From contig DCIQ01000067.1 in NCBI GenBank assembly GCA_002317435.1, positions 1 to 8,883 on the forward strand: a stretch of 8,883 bases of DNA, given 5' to 3'. This document shows positions 1-5,881 of the stretch, one piece after another. Positions within the stretch are counted from its first letter, which is position 1. Each line of letters opens with the position of its first letter. Source of the DNA: Bacteroidales bacterium UBA1722 (GTDB lineage: Bacteria; Bacteroidota; Bacteroidia; Bacteroidales; UBA932). The notes under the pieces were generated by a model. It saw only the letters and a list, made by a program, of their open reading frames with translations, did not search any database and was not told the DNA's origin. Made by a program: the position numbers and the translations under genes.

Positions 1-143
1 AGGAGGGTGACAGCGGCTTCTTTATCCTTAGTGTTTCTCAATGCTTTGATAGCGTTGCGCGTGGTCTTCGCATAATAGCGGTTGTGCGCGTTTCGTGTAA
101 CGTTTTGACGGTTACGCTTGTCTGCTGATGCGTGATTTGCCAT
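1..143 (-). CDS. rpsT: 30S ribosomal protein S20 (partial, 3' end beyond the window)
   Basis: Ribosomal protein S20 binds 16S rRNA early in assembly of the small subunit. Translating the minus strand from ATG 143 gives 47 residues beginning MANHASADKRNRQN, followed by HNRYYAKTTRNAIKALR. This is the basic helical N-terminal half of S20, with the family-typical MANH start and the R-N-x-x-x-K-T-x-x-N-A-I pattern. The gene runs off the left edge, so about the last 35-40 residues of a usual 83-88 aa protein are missing. It lies 25 bases downstream of tRNA-Glu on the same strand. No separate promoter is seen in that A/T-rich gap, so it is probably co-transcribed with the tRNA. The A-rich leader without a Shine-Dalgarno sequence is normal for Bacteroidota ribosomal genes. 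Confidence 0.93.
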   Translation of the reverse strand, partial: MANHASADKRNRQNVTRNAHNRYYAKTTRNAIKALRNTKDKEAAVTL

Positions 144-168
144 TTTAATATCTTTTTATATTTTTTAG

Positions 169-240
169 TAGTGGGTAGGGGATTCGAACCCCTATGGCAA
201 GAATGAAAATCTTGAATCCTAACCCTTAGATGAACCCACC
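169..240 (-). tRNA. tRNA-Glu (anticodon UUC)
   Basis: The minus strand from 240 to 169 folds into a complete cloverleaf of 72 nt. The acceptor stem is GGTGGGT/ACCCACT, with a G1-U72 wobble as its first pair. The D arm starts ATCTAAGGGTTAGGAT. The anticodon stem CAAGA/TCTTG closes the loop TTTTCAT, giving anticodon TTC. A 4-nt variable loop is followed by the T arm AGGGG-TTCGAAT-CCCCT. The discriminator base is A, and the CCA tail is not encoded. From memory, the G1-U72 plus A73 arrangement also occurs in other Bacteroidota tRNA-Glu genes. Besides translation, Glu-tRNA feeds tetrapyrrole synthesis in organisms with HemA; whether this species has it cannot be seen here. Confidence 0.95.
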
Positions 241-282
241 GCGCGTTCCTTACATAAAACTATCCGTTCTATTTTGGGAGTG

Positions 283-313
283 CAAAGGTAGATATTTTTT
301 TTAATGATACAAA
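283..313 (-). promoter_or_regulatory. Bacteroidota-type promoter for tRNA-Glu-rpsT
   Basis: On the minus strand, TTTG (313-310) is followed after exactly 19 nt by TACCTTTG (290-283). This is a full match to the Bacteroidota vegetative promoter (TTTG, about 19 nt, TAnnTTTG). Transcription should start near 279-276, about 37 nt before the mature tRNA 5' end. The -33 box begins 8 bases downstream of the stop codon of the DUF4837 gene, so this is an independent transcription unit. Confidence 0.8.
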
Positions 314-321
314 TTTACTTG

Positions 322-1392
322 TTATTTTTTTGAATTGCCGTTCTTCTTCCACTCGAAGGAATAAAGGACTGATTCGACGAACCTGAGGTAGTTCCTTTTA
401 TCGTACTTCGGTGCATATACGAAGCCGAATTCCACGACCAGTTCCTTGCCTTTTCTGTCGGGGAAGATATGACAGACGAAGGGCCCTCCCATATAGTCGT
501 TCTTCAGTTCCCACATCCCGCGTATTTCGGTAAAGGTCCTCTCCTTGTAACTTACATATTTCAGTCCCGGCATGATATACCTGTTGATGACCATATAGCT
601 GTTGTCCCTCATTCCGGGGACATTGGCTTGCAGTGCACTGTCTATTTCATCGAGGTAATCTTCCAAAACGGTGTCGCCGGCGGCGGAGGAGGAATACGGA
701 ATCTTGAAGAAGAACATCCCCTGGTTTACATAAGTGGTTTCGTGTGATACCCAGATGAAGTCATTTGTCTGTTTCTTTACGGAGTAGTCTTTCGTAAAGA
801 AAGGAGTGCCTCCTATGAATGACGAAATGGCATTCTGTACCTGGGGATTCTCGAATTTGCGGGTATTGTTTATGATACGGTCACGCTCTTTCTGTTCGAA
901 GGCTGCGGACATCTTCTCCTTTTCGGCGATGACCATGGCGAGGGCACTTTCCTCGTCCGGAGCCGTCAGCCTGATAACTATCTGGGGGTGCGCCCATACG
1001 TCCAGAAGGTATGAAATCTCCGGTGTTTCGGCTGTATTGTCGATATCTATGGTGAGGATGTTCCTGTGCATACAGAATGAACCGTTGAAAGCGCTGTGGG
1101 GTGCATTGAATACCGAGAATGTCTGTTCGCTCTGCGGAAGGAACGGGTAGTCGGCCATGAAGGTCTGGCGCAGTTCGGATCCGATTTCTCCCTCCCAATA
1201 GGGCTTTTCTATTATTACGAATATTTCACCGGGAGCACCTGTCACGCTCGGGAGATACTTCGCACGGCTCTGGGCTGCTGCGGCTGCATCTGTGTTCTCC
1301 GCATCGGTTTTCCGGGAAGAGCCGCCGCCGGCACCGCAGGATGTGAATGCCAGGGAGAGGATGATGAACGCTATGAGTCTGGATGTTTTCAT
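322..1392 (-). CDS. DUF4837 family lipoprotein
   Basis: This is a 356-aa predicted lipoprotein of the DUF4837 family, found in Bacteroidota; its biochemical role is not known to me. Residues 1-19 form a lipoprotein signal peptide: Lys2/Arg5, a hydrophobic core LIAFIILSLAF, then T-S-C with the lipidated Cys at 19. A Gly/Ser/Ala-rich linker to about residue 45 leads into the globular domain, which starts at PSVTGAPGEIFVII (about 48-61). Aromatic-rich conserved-looking segments lie at about 213-236 (FIWVSHETTY) and about 285-305 (TEIRGMWELKNDYMGGP). The protein is the last gene of the M23-dxr-rseP operon, with ATG 1392 only 11 bases after the rseP stop. That placement suggests an envelope function linked to RseP or to M23, but this is inference. 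The family assignment is by recognition of the sequence pattern and neighbourhood, not by a search. Confidence 0.85.
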   Translation of the reverse strand: MKTSRLIAFIILSLAFTSCGAGGGSSRKTDAENTDAAAAAQSRAKYLPSVTGAPGEIFVIIEKPYWEGEIGSELRQTFMADYPFLPQSEQTFSVFNAPHSAFNGSFCMHRNILTIDIDNTAETPEISYLLDVWAHPQIVIRLTAPDEESALAMVIAEKEKMSAAFEQKERDRIINNTRKFENPQVQNAISSFIGGTPFFTKDYSVKKQTNDFIWVSHETTYVNQGMFFFKIPYSSSAAGDTVLEDYLDEIDSALQANVPGMRDNSYMVINRYIMPGLKYVSYKERTFTEIRGMWELKNDYMGGPFVCHIFPDRKGKELVVEFGFVYAPKYDKRNYLRFVESVLYSFEWKKNGNSKK

Positions 1393-1403
1393 AATGTATT
1401 ATG

Positions 1404-2726
1404 TTATCTGAATAAGCGGGTGATATCATTGCCGAAGGCAAGAATGATAAGGAGCAGGAGGATGATCATCCCTGCGATCTGGGCCTTTTCCAGGAATCGG
1501 TCGGAAGGCCGGCGGCGCGTCACTATTTCCCAGAGGGTGAAAAATATGTGACCGCCGTCCAATCCGGGAATGGGGATTATGTTCAGGACTGCCAGCATCA
1601 CCGACAGATATGCCGAGATGCTCCAGAACAGATGCCAGTCCCAGGAGGAGGGGAATATGCTGCCTATGGCGATGAAACTGCCGACGGATTTGTATGCCTG
1701 GGTTTTCGGGGAGAAGATCAGCCCGAGTTCCTGGATGTATCCCGAGATGGTGCCGAACGTCTTGCCGGTTCCCGCCCGGACGGCCTGAAGCAGCGGATAT
1801 TCCTTTCTGGTGATTTCGAAGCCGGAGATGTCCCCCTGAAGGAGTACTTGTATCTTGCCGGAGGCATCGGTATTGGCGGCGACGGTGACGAGGGATTTCT
1901 CCCTCAGGAAGGTGATCTCTACGGTGGTGTCGCGCAGAGGGGCGAGTGCCGCCTGGACCTCGGAGAACGAAAAGACCTCCCTGTCCGCTATCCGCCGGAA
2001 GATATCTCCTGTTTTTATGCCGGAGGCAATGTTTATGGATGTGTCGGGGATGGATGCCACAGCTACGGGGGAACGGAGGGAGAACATTCCAGGGGTGTTC
2101 AGGATGGCGGGGATGTATTCTTCATCGATGGCGATCGTGAGGGTGTCTCCGTCTCTGAGGACGGTGGCTTGGCGGGCCTGCATCCTCACGAGGTTTACCT
2201 GAAGGTTCGTGAAACTCTCTTCGTCCTGACATTCTCCGTCGAAGGCGATTATTCTGTCTCCGGGTCGGAATCCCAGTTCCAGGGCGAGGGCATTCGGTTC
2301 TATGCCGTACACGGCGTCTTCGTTCTTCAGGTACTCTTCTCCCCACGTACCCAGAATGGCGCTGTAGAGTGTGATGGCCAGCAGGAAGTTGAAGAATACC
2401 CCTCCGAAGAGGACCAGCAGCCTCTGCCAGGCCGGTTTGCTGCGGAACTCCCACGGCTGCGGCTCCCTGCTGATGGCTTCGGTGTCCAGAGATTCGTCCA
2501 CCATGCCGGATATCTTGCAGAAGCCGCCGAGGGGGATGCATCCGATGCCGAATTCGGTGTCACTGTTCCCGGGCTTGAACTTGAATACGGCCGGGGGGAA
2601 GAAAAGGTAGAATTTCTCCACCCGCATCCCGAAAAGTTTGGCGAAGAGGAAGTGACCGAACTCGTGCACTATCACCAGAAGGGAGAGTGCGAGGATTACT
2701 TGTATCGTTTTCAGTATTATGTCCAT
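1404..2726 (-). CDS. rseP: RIP zinc metalloprotease RseP (site-2 protease family)
   Basis: This is an intramembrane zinc protease that cuts transmembrane segments of anti-sigma factors and remnant signal peptides in the inner membrane. The 440-aa length is typical. The zinc motif HEFGH is at residues 21-25 inside the first membrane helix. A membrane-associated loop GGVFFNF is at 108-114. Two PDZ-like regions lie at about 130-205 and 215-300 (GxxPGDRII at 152-160; SGIKTGDIF at 235-243). The second catalytic motif N-x2-P-x-P-x-LDGG is at 382-392, with Asp390 as third zinc ligand. A last helix covers about 413-431. All catalytic residues are present, so it should be active. The gene starts 3 bases after the dxr stop and is followed 11 bases later by the DUF4837 gene. 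The dxr-rseP neighbourhood is a common bacterial arrangement. The actual substrate (for example an anti-sigma factor) is not encoded here. Confidence 0.95.
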   Translation of the reverse strand: MDIILKTIQVILALSLLVIVHEFGHFLFAKLFGMRVEKFYLFFPPAVFKFKPGNSDTEFGIGCIPLGGFCKISGMVDESLDTEAISREPQPWEFRSKPAWQRLLVLFGGVFFNFLLAITLYSAILGTWGEEYLKNEDAVYGIEPNALALELGFRPGDRIIAFDGECQDEESFTNLQVNLVRMQARQATVLRDGDTLTIAIDEEYIPAILNTPGMFSLRSPVAVASIPDTSINIASGIKTGDIFRRIADREVFSFSEVQAALAPLRDTTVEITFLREKSLVTVAANTDASGKIQVLLQGDISGFEITRKEYPLLQAVRAGTGKTFGTISGYIQELGLIFSPKTQAYKSVGSFIAIGSIFPSSWDWHLFWSISAYLSVMLAVLNIIPIPGLDGGHIFFTLWEIVTRRRPSDRFLEKAQIAGMIILLLLIILAFGNDITRLFR

Positions 2727-2729
2727 AGT

Positions 2730-3896
2730 CTATTTCATTTGTTTGAGAATTTCTTCCGCACGGAGTCTTCCTTCACGGTCCGTCTCGAATATGTCATCCA
2801 GGGAAGGATCCGGAACGTATGGCATTTCCGCTATGGTCTCCCGGATCAGGTCGGGGATTCTGACGAAGGGAAGTCTTCCCTCCAGAAATGCCTTGACCGC
2901 GATTTCATTGGCGGCGTTCATCGCGCAGGGGACGTTCCCGCCTTCGGAGATGGCGTCGTATGCGATATCTATGCAGGGGAATTTCTTCCTGTCCGGTTTC
3001 AGGAATGTGAAGGTGCCTATGTCGGTGAAATCCACGTTCGGTACGGGGGATTGGATTCTGTCCGGGTGAGTGAATGCGTACTGGATGGGAAGCCTCATGT
3101 CCGGAACCCCCATCTGGGCTATGACGCTTCCGTCCCGGAACCGGACCATCGAGTGGATAATGGACTGGGGGTGTACCAATATCTCTATGTCCGAGGCGGG
3201 AGTGCCGAAAAGCCAGCGGGCTTCGATCATCTCGAATCCCTTGTTCATCATCGAGGCGGAATCGATGGTGACTTTCGCTCCCATGTTCCAGTTGGGGTGA
3301 TTGAGGGCGTTCCGCGGTGTGACGTTCGGGAGCTCCGAGGCCGGAGTGTGGAGGAACGGTCCTCCGGACGCTGTCAGGAGTATCTTGTCTATGGGGGAGG
3401 ATTCGCCCTTGAGACACTGGAATATGGCGGAATGTTCCGAATCCACGGGGACTACGGATACTTCGGGATGCTCTTTCAGGAGGGCGGTTATGAGAGAGCC
3501 GCCGGCCACCAATGTCTCCTTGTTCGCCAATGCGATATTCTTCCCGCTCCGGATGGCGGAGACGGTGGGCCTGAGCCCGCTGAAACCTACCATCGCGGTA
3601 AGCACCAAATCGATATCCTGCTCTTGGGACAGTATTTCCGATATCGCTTCTCCTCCGGCATATACCCTGGTCCGGTGACCGGACAGTGCCGAAGTGACTT
3701 TTTCTTTCAGGGACGTGTCGCAGATGACCGCTCTCGGGACATCGAATGCGATGGCTTGTGAAACGAGCAGGTCACAGTTTCTGTTGGCGGTGAGCAGTTC
3801 CACCTGATAGAGGTCCCTGTTCCTGCCGATGATGTCCAGGGCCTGTGTCCCGATGGAACCTGTCGAACCCAATATCGCTATTCTCTTTTTCTGCAT
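2730..3896 (-). CDS. dxr: 1-deoxy-D-xylulose 5-phosphate reductoisomerase
   Basis: Dxr (IspC) converts 1-deoxy-D-xylulose 5-phosphate to 2-C-methyl-D-erythritol 4-phosphate with NADPH, the committed step of the MEP isoprenoid pathway in the cytoplasm. The 388 aa match the family length. The N-terminal Rossmann NADPH-binding motif GSTGSIG is at 10-16, and ALANKETLVAGG lies at 122-133. The divalent-metal ligands are Asp152 and Glu154 in PVDSEHSAIFQ, plus Glu222 in NKGFEMIEARWLF. The flexible active-site loop contains HPNWNMGAK (200-208), with Trp203 in the position that caps the substrate. HPQSIIHSMV (242-251) and the C-terminal helical domain are intact. All key residues are present. It lies between the M23 gene and rseP with 3-base gaps on each side, which implies one transcript and translational coupling. 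Confidence 0.97.
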   Translation of the reverse strand: MQKKRIAILGSTGSIGTQALDIIGRNRDLYQVELLTANRNCDLLVSQAIAFDVPRAVICDTSLKEKVTSALSGHRTRVYAGGEAISEILSQEQDIDLVLTAMVGFSGLRPTVSAIRSGKNIALANKETLVAGGSLITALLKEHPEVSVVPVDSEHSAIFQCLKGESSPIDKILLTASGGPFLHTPASELPNVTPRNALNHPNWNMGAKVTIDSASMMNKGFEMIEARWLFGTPASDIEILVHPQSIIHSMVRFRDGSVIAQMGVPDMRLPIQYAFTHPDRIQSPVPNVDFTDIGTFTFLKPDRKKFPCIDIAYDAISEGGNVPCAMNAANEIAVKAFLEGRLPFVRIPDLIRETIAEMPYVPDPSLDDIFETDREGRLRAEEILKQMK

Positions 3897-3899
3897 TTT

Positions 3900-4772
3900 C
3901 TAGAATTTTATGTACAGTGCGGGATCCACCGGCTCTCCCTGATGCCAGAGTTCGAAGTGGAGATGGCTTCCGCGGCTCAGACGTCCGGTGTCGCCCGATA
4001 TGGCGATGGCCGCACCGGCGGACACTTTGTCACCGGTTTTTACCAGCAGGGAGGAGCAATGGCGGTATACGGAGATGAGATTGTTCAAGTGCTGGATCTG
4101 TACGTTGTATCCTGTGTCGTCGGTCCAGAAAGCGGAGATCACCGTGCCGTCAAGCACTGAATTGACTATCGTGTTCGAAGGTACCGCGATGTCGATGAAG
4201 GGATGGCGGATGGCTTCGTTGTAGGATTCGGTGATGATTCCTTTTACGGGAGGGAAGAAGAGCATGCCCTCTATCTGTCTGACCCTGTCCCTTCGGGATG
4301 AGATGGCATATTTCTCCTGCGAAGTGATCTCGCTCCTGAGAAGGGAGTCGTCTCTGGAAATCCGGTTCAGAAGGGATGTGTCCAGGGGTGAGGCTGAATC
4401 TGCCGGCGCCTGGACGAACATGCTGTCCACGTCGAAAGGTTTTCTTCCGGTGACTATCCTCTGGATGTTTGTGAGCAGGAGGTCCTGAAGCGCTATGGCG
4501 TTTTCCAGCGAGTCGAGCATCGCCGCATTCTCTATGGCCAGTCTTCTGGATTCGGAGGAAGGGTATCCGGGGATGAGTTCGCGGACGGGGGTATAGGCCA
4601 CGACGGCGAAACAGGATATGAGAATCAGTACCATCAGCACGGCGGCCATGAAGATGAGTCTCAGTTTCGATCCGCGGAATGAGAACACTTTTCGGGAAGT
4701 GTCTCCGTCAGTGATGTCGATCAGGAAGATTTTCGACCACTTGCCCTTTTTGATTCCTTTGTCGTCAGCCAT
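3900..4772 (-). CDS. Membrane-anchored M23 family (LytM/lysostaphin-type) peptidase
   Basis: This is a 290-aa bitopic protein that should cut peptide cross-links of peptidoglycan, or act as an activator of such enzymes, on the periplasmic side. Numbering is from ATG 4772. A basic cytoplasmic N-terminus (1-38) is followed by one membrane helix (about 39-60) and TPVRELIPGYPSS. A helical, probably coiled-coil region spans about 70-170, and the M23 domain covers about 171-290. The zinc ligands are visible: His190 and Asp194 (HPFIDIA), and His272 of SHLHFE. Catalytic His238 (YRHC) and His270 are also present, so it looks active, although the usual Gly of HxGxD is Phe. An in-frame TTG at 4778 could add two residues; ATG 4772 is preferred. 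It is the first gene of the M23-dxr-rseP-DUF4837 operon, divergent from ruvX. This N-terminal arrangement is typical of Bacteroidota homologues. Confidence 0.92.
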   Translation of the reverse strand: MADDKGIKKGKWSKIFLIDITDGDTSRKVFSFRGSKLRLIFMAAVLMVLILISCFAVVAYTPVRELIPGYPSSESRRLAIENAAMLDSLENAIALQDLLLTNIQRIVTGRKPFDVDSMFVQAPADSASPLDTSLLNRISRDDSLLRSEITSQEKYAISSRRDRVRQIEGMLFFPPVKGIITESYNEAIRHPFIDIAVPSNTIVNSVLDGTVISAFWTDDTGYNVQIQHLNNLISVYRHCSSLLVKTGDKVSAGAAIAISGDTGRLSRGSHLHFELWHQGEPVDPALYIKF

Positions 4773-4793
4773 AATCAAGCAGTAAAAAACAAG

Positions 4794-4810
4794 TTGGTAA
4801 AGATTACCAA
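4794..4810. repeat. Inverted repeat in the divergent M23/ruvX intergenic region
   Basis: TTGGTAA-AGA-TTACCAA is a perfect 7-bp inverted repeat with a 3-base spacer. Two further matching base pairs lie outside a G/G mismatch. T-runs follow it in both directions: GTTATTTTTTT on the plus strand (from 4811) and CTTGTTTTTT on the minus strand (4793-4784). It lies 22 bases upstream of the M23 ATG and 31 bases before the ruvX -7 element. It could be a protein-binding operator serving both divergent units, or a weak intrinsic terminator/attenuator in the M23 leader. The sequence does not decide between these. Confidence 0.5.
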
Positions 4811-4821
4811 GTTATTTTTTT

Positions 4822-4829
4822 CAAGGATA
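4822..4829 (-). promoter_or_regulatory. Candidate weak -7 element for the M23-dxr-rseP-DUF4837 operon
   Basis: On the minus strand, TATCCTTG (4829-4822) matches TAnnTTTG at all but one fixed position. No good -33 TTG is found about 19 nt upstream. If used, transcription would start near 4818-4815 and the transcript would carry the 4794-4810 dyad in a leader of about 45 nt. It is the best candidate in this gap but is not strong. Confidence 0.3.
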
Positions 4830-4840
4830 ACTAAATGATG

Positions 4841-4848
4841 TACCTTTG
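4841..4848 (+). promoter_or_regulatory. Consensus -7 element of the ruvX-def promoter
   Basis: TACCTTTG is a perfect TAnnTTTG match and identical to the -7 box before tRNA-Glu. At the expected 19-nt spacing upstream there is only TTTT (4818-4821), so the -33 box is poor. The element ends 4 bases before ATG 4853, so the expected start of transcription falls at or next to the start codon. This argues against the in-frame ATGs at 4835 and 4838, which would lie upstream of the transcript start. Confidence 0.65.
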
Positions 4849-4852
4849 CGGA

Positions 4853-5281
4853 ATGAATCGGATGGTAGGCATAGATTACGGAAGAAAGCGGACAGGACTG
4901 GCTGTCACGGACCCGCTGGGTATCTTCGCCCAACCTCTCGATACCGTTCCGACTGCAAATATAATCAACTATCTCAAAAATTACTCACAGAAAGAGACCG
5001 TGACCAGATTCGTGGTGGGATATCCGAAAAACCTGGATAACCGTCCCGCCGAGGCGGCGCAGTATGTGGATGTGTTCCTTAAACAGCTTTCCGCCGCTTT
5101 TCCCGACATACCCGTGTCACTTGAGGATGAACGGTTCACTTCTGTTCTGGCATTCCGTTCCCTGATAGACAGCGGAGTCAGGAAAATGGACCGCCGGGAC
5201 AAGTCCGCGGTGGACAAGGTCAGTGCATCACTGATACTCCAGACGTATATGGACCGTCCGAAACAAACCGAAGAAAAATAA
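4853..5281 (+). CDS. ruvX: YqgF/RuvX family Holliday junction resolvase-like nuclease
   Basis: YqgF/RuvX has an RNase H-like fold. It is proposed to resolve Holliday junctions, and E. coli YqgF is implicated in pre-16S rRNA 5' processing. The 142-aa protein starts MNRMVGIDYGRKRTGLAVTD, with catalytic Asp8 in the GIDYG strand. VVGYPKNLD lies at about 54-62. Glu91 or Glu93 is in SLEDERFTS, and Asp121 is in VDKVSASLILQ. These are the conserved acidic sites of the family. ATG 4853 is chosen because family members typically begin M-x-R-hydrophobic-x-x-I-D-Y-G. An upstream start at 4835 would add MMYLCG, whose codons TAC CTT TGC are simply the -7 promoter element. def follows after 13 bases on the same strand; the ruvX-def order is common in Bacteroidales. 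Confidence 0.92.
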   Translation: MNRMVGIDYGRKRTGLAVTDPLGIFAQPLDTVPTANIINYLKNYSQKETVTRFVVGYPKNLDNRPAEAAQYVDVFLKQLSAAFPDIPVSLEDERFTSVLAFRSLIDSGVRKMDRRDKSAVDKVSASLILQTYMDRPKQTEEK

Positions 5282-5294
5282 AACTCCATAAGAA

Positions 5295-5858
5295 ATGATA
5301 CTGCCCATCTATATCTACGGATCTGAGATTCTCAGAAAGAAATGCCAGCCTGTCGATGCCGCATCTGCCGACAAGGAGGAAATCAGGAAATATGTCACCG
5401 ATATGTTCGAGACCATGAAGGAGGCTGAGGGTGTCGGTCTGGCCGCTCCCCAGGTGGGCCGTGACGCCCGCATCCTGGTGGTGGACGGCACCGATCTGGC
5501 AGATACCTATCCGGCCCTCAGAAATTTCCGCAAGGCTATGATAAATCCGGAGATTCTGGAGAAGAGCGCGGAGACTTCGCTATATAACGAAGGGTGCCTG
5601 AGTGTTCCGGACATCCATTGTGACGTCACCCGTCCCAAGAAGATAACCGTCCGCTATCTGGATGAAAATCTCGAAGAGCACACCGAAGAGTTCGATGATT
5701 TCGCCGCCAGGATGATATGGCACGAAATGGATCATCTCGACGGCATCCTGTTCACCGACCACGTGACTCCCATCAGGAAAAAAATGATCAGCAGCAAGCT
5801 TCACAACATCTCCAAAGGCAAGGTCCGCTGCGCCTACAAGGCGAAACTGGGGAAATAG
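5295..5858 (+). CDS. def: Peptide deformylase
   Basis: Peptide deformylase removes the N-formyl group from the initiator methionine of new proteins at the ribosome, using a bound Fe2+ or Zn2+. The 187 aa carry all three signature motifs. Motif 1 is GVGLAAPQVG at 46-55, with Gln53 as the oxyanion residue. Motif 2 is EGCLS at 99-103, with metal ligand Cys101. Motif 3 is HEMDH at 143-147, with metal ligands His143 and His147 and catalytic Glu144. The EGCLSVP form and a basic C-terminal tail (161-187, KKMISSKLHNISKGK) are typical of the Bacteroidota enzymes. The start ATG 5295 lies 13 bases after the ruvX stop, in the same transcription unit. It converges with the DUF362 gene, with a 10-base gap. 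Confidence 0.97.
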   Translation: MILPIYIYGSEILRKKCQPVDAASADKEEIRKYVTDMFETMKEAEGVGLAAPQVGRDARILVVDGTDLADTYPALRNFRKAMINPEILEKSAETSLYNEGCLSVPDIHCDVTRPKKITVRYLDENLEEHTEEFDDFAARMIWHEMDHLDGILFTDHVTPIRKKMISSKLHNISKGKVRCAYKAKLGK

Positions 5859-5866
5859 TTCCTCGG

Positions 5867-5881
5867 GGTCAGATTCTGACC
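5867..5881. terminator. Palindrome between convergent genes, possible bidirectional terminator
   Basis: GGTCAGA-T-TCTGACC is a perfect 15-base palindrome that can form a 5-bp stem GGTCA/TGACC with loop GATTC on either strand. It begins 9 bases after the def stop and includes the stop codon (5869-5871) and last codons of the DUF362 gene. Placement between convergent genes suits a bidirectional terminator, but neither strand has a T-run after it, so it could also be a protein-binding site or chance. Confidence 0.4.

Noticed and set aside
1548..3761. A 737-codon open frame on the plus strand, antisense to rseP and dxr
   Set aside because: It mirrors the GC-rich codon pattern of two clearly recognised minus-strand genes, has no recognisable domain, and has no promoter of the type seen elsewhere in the window.
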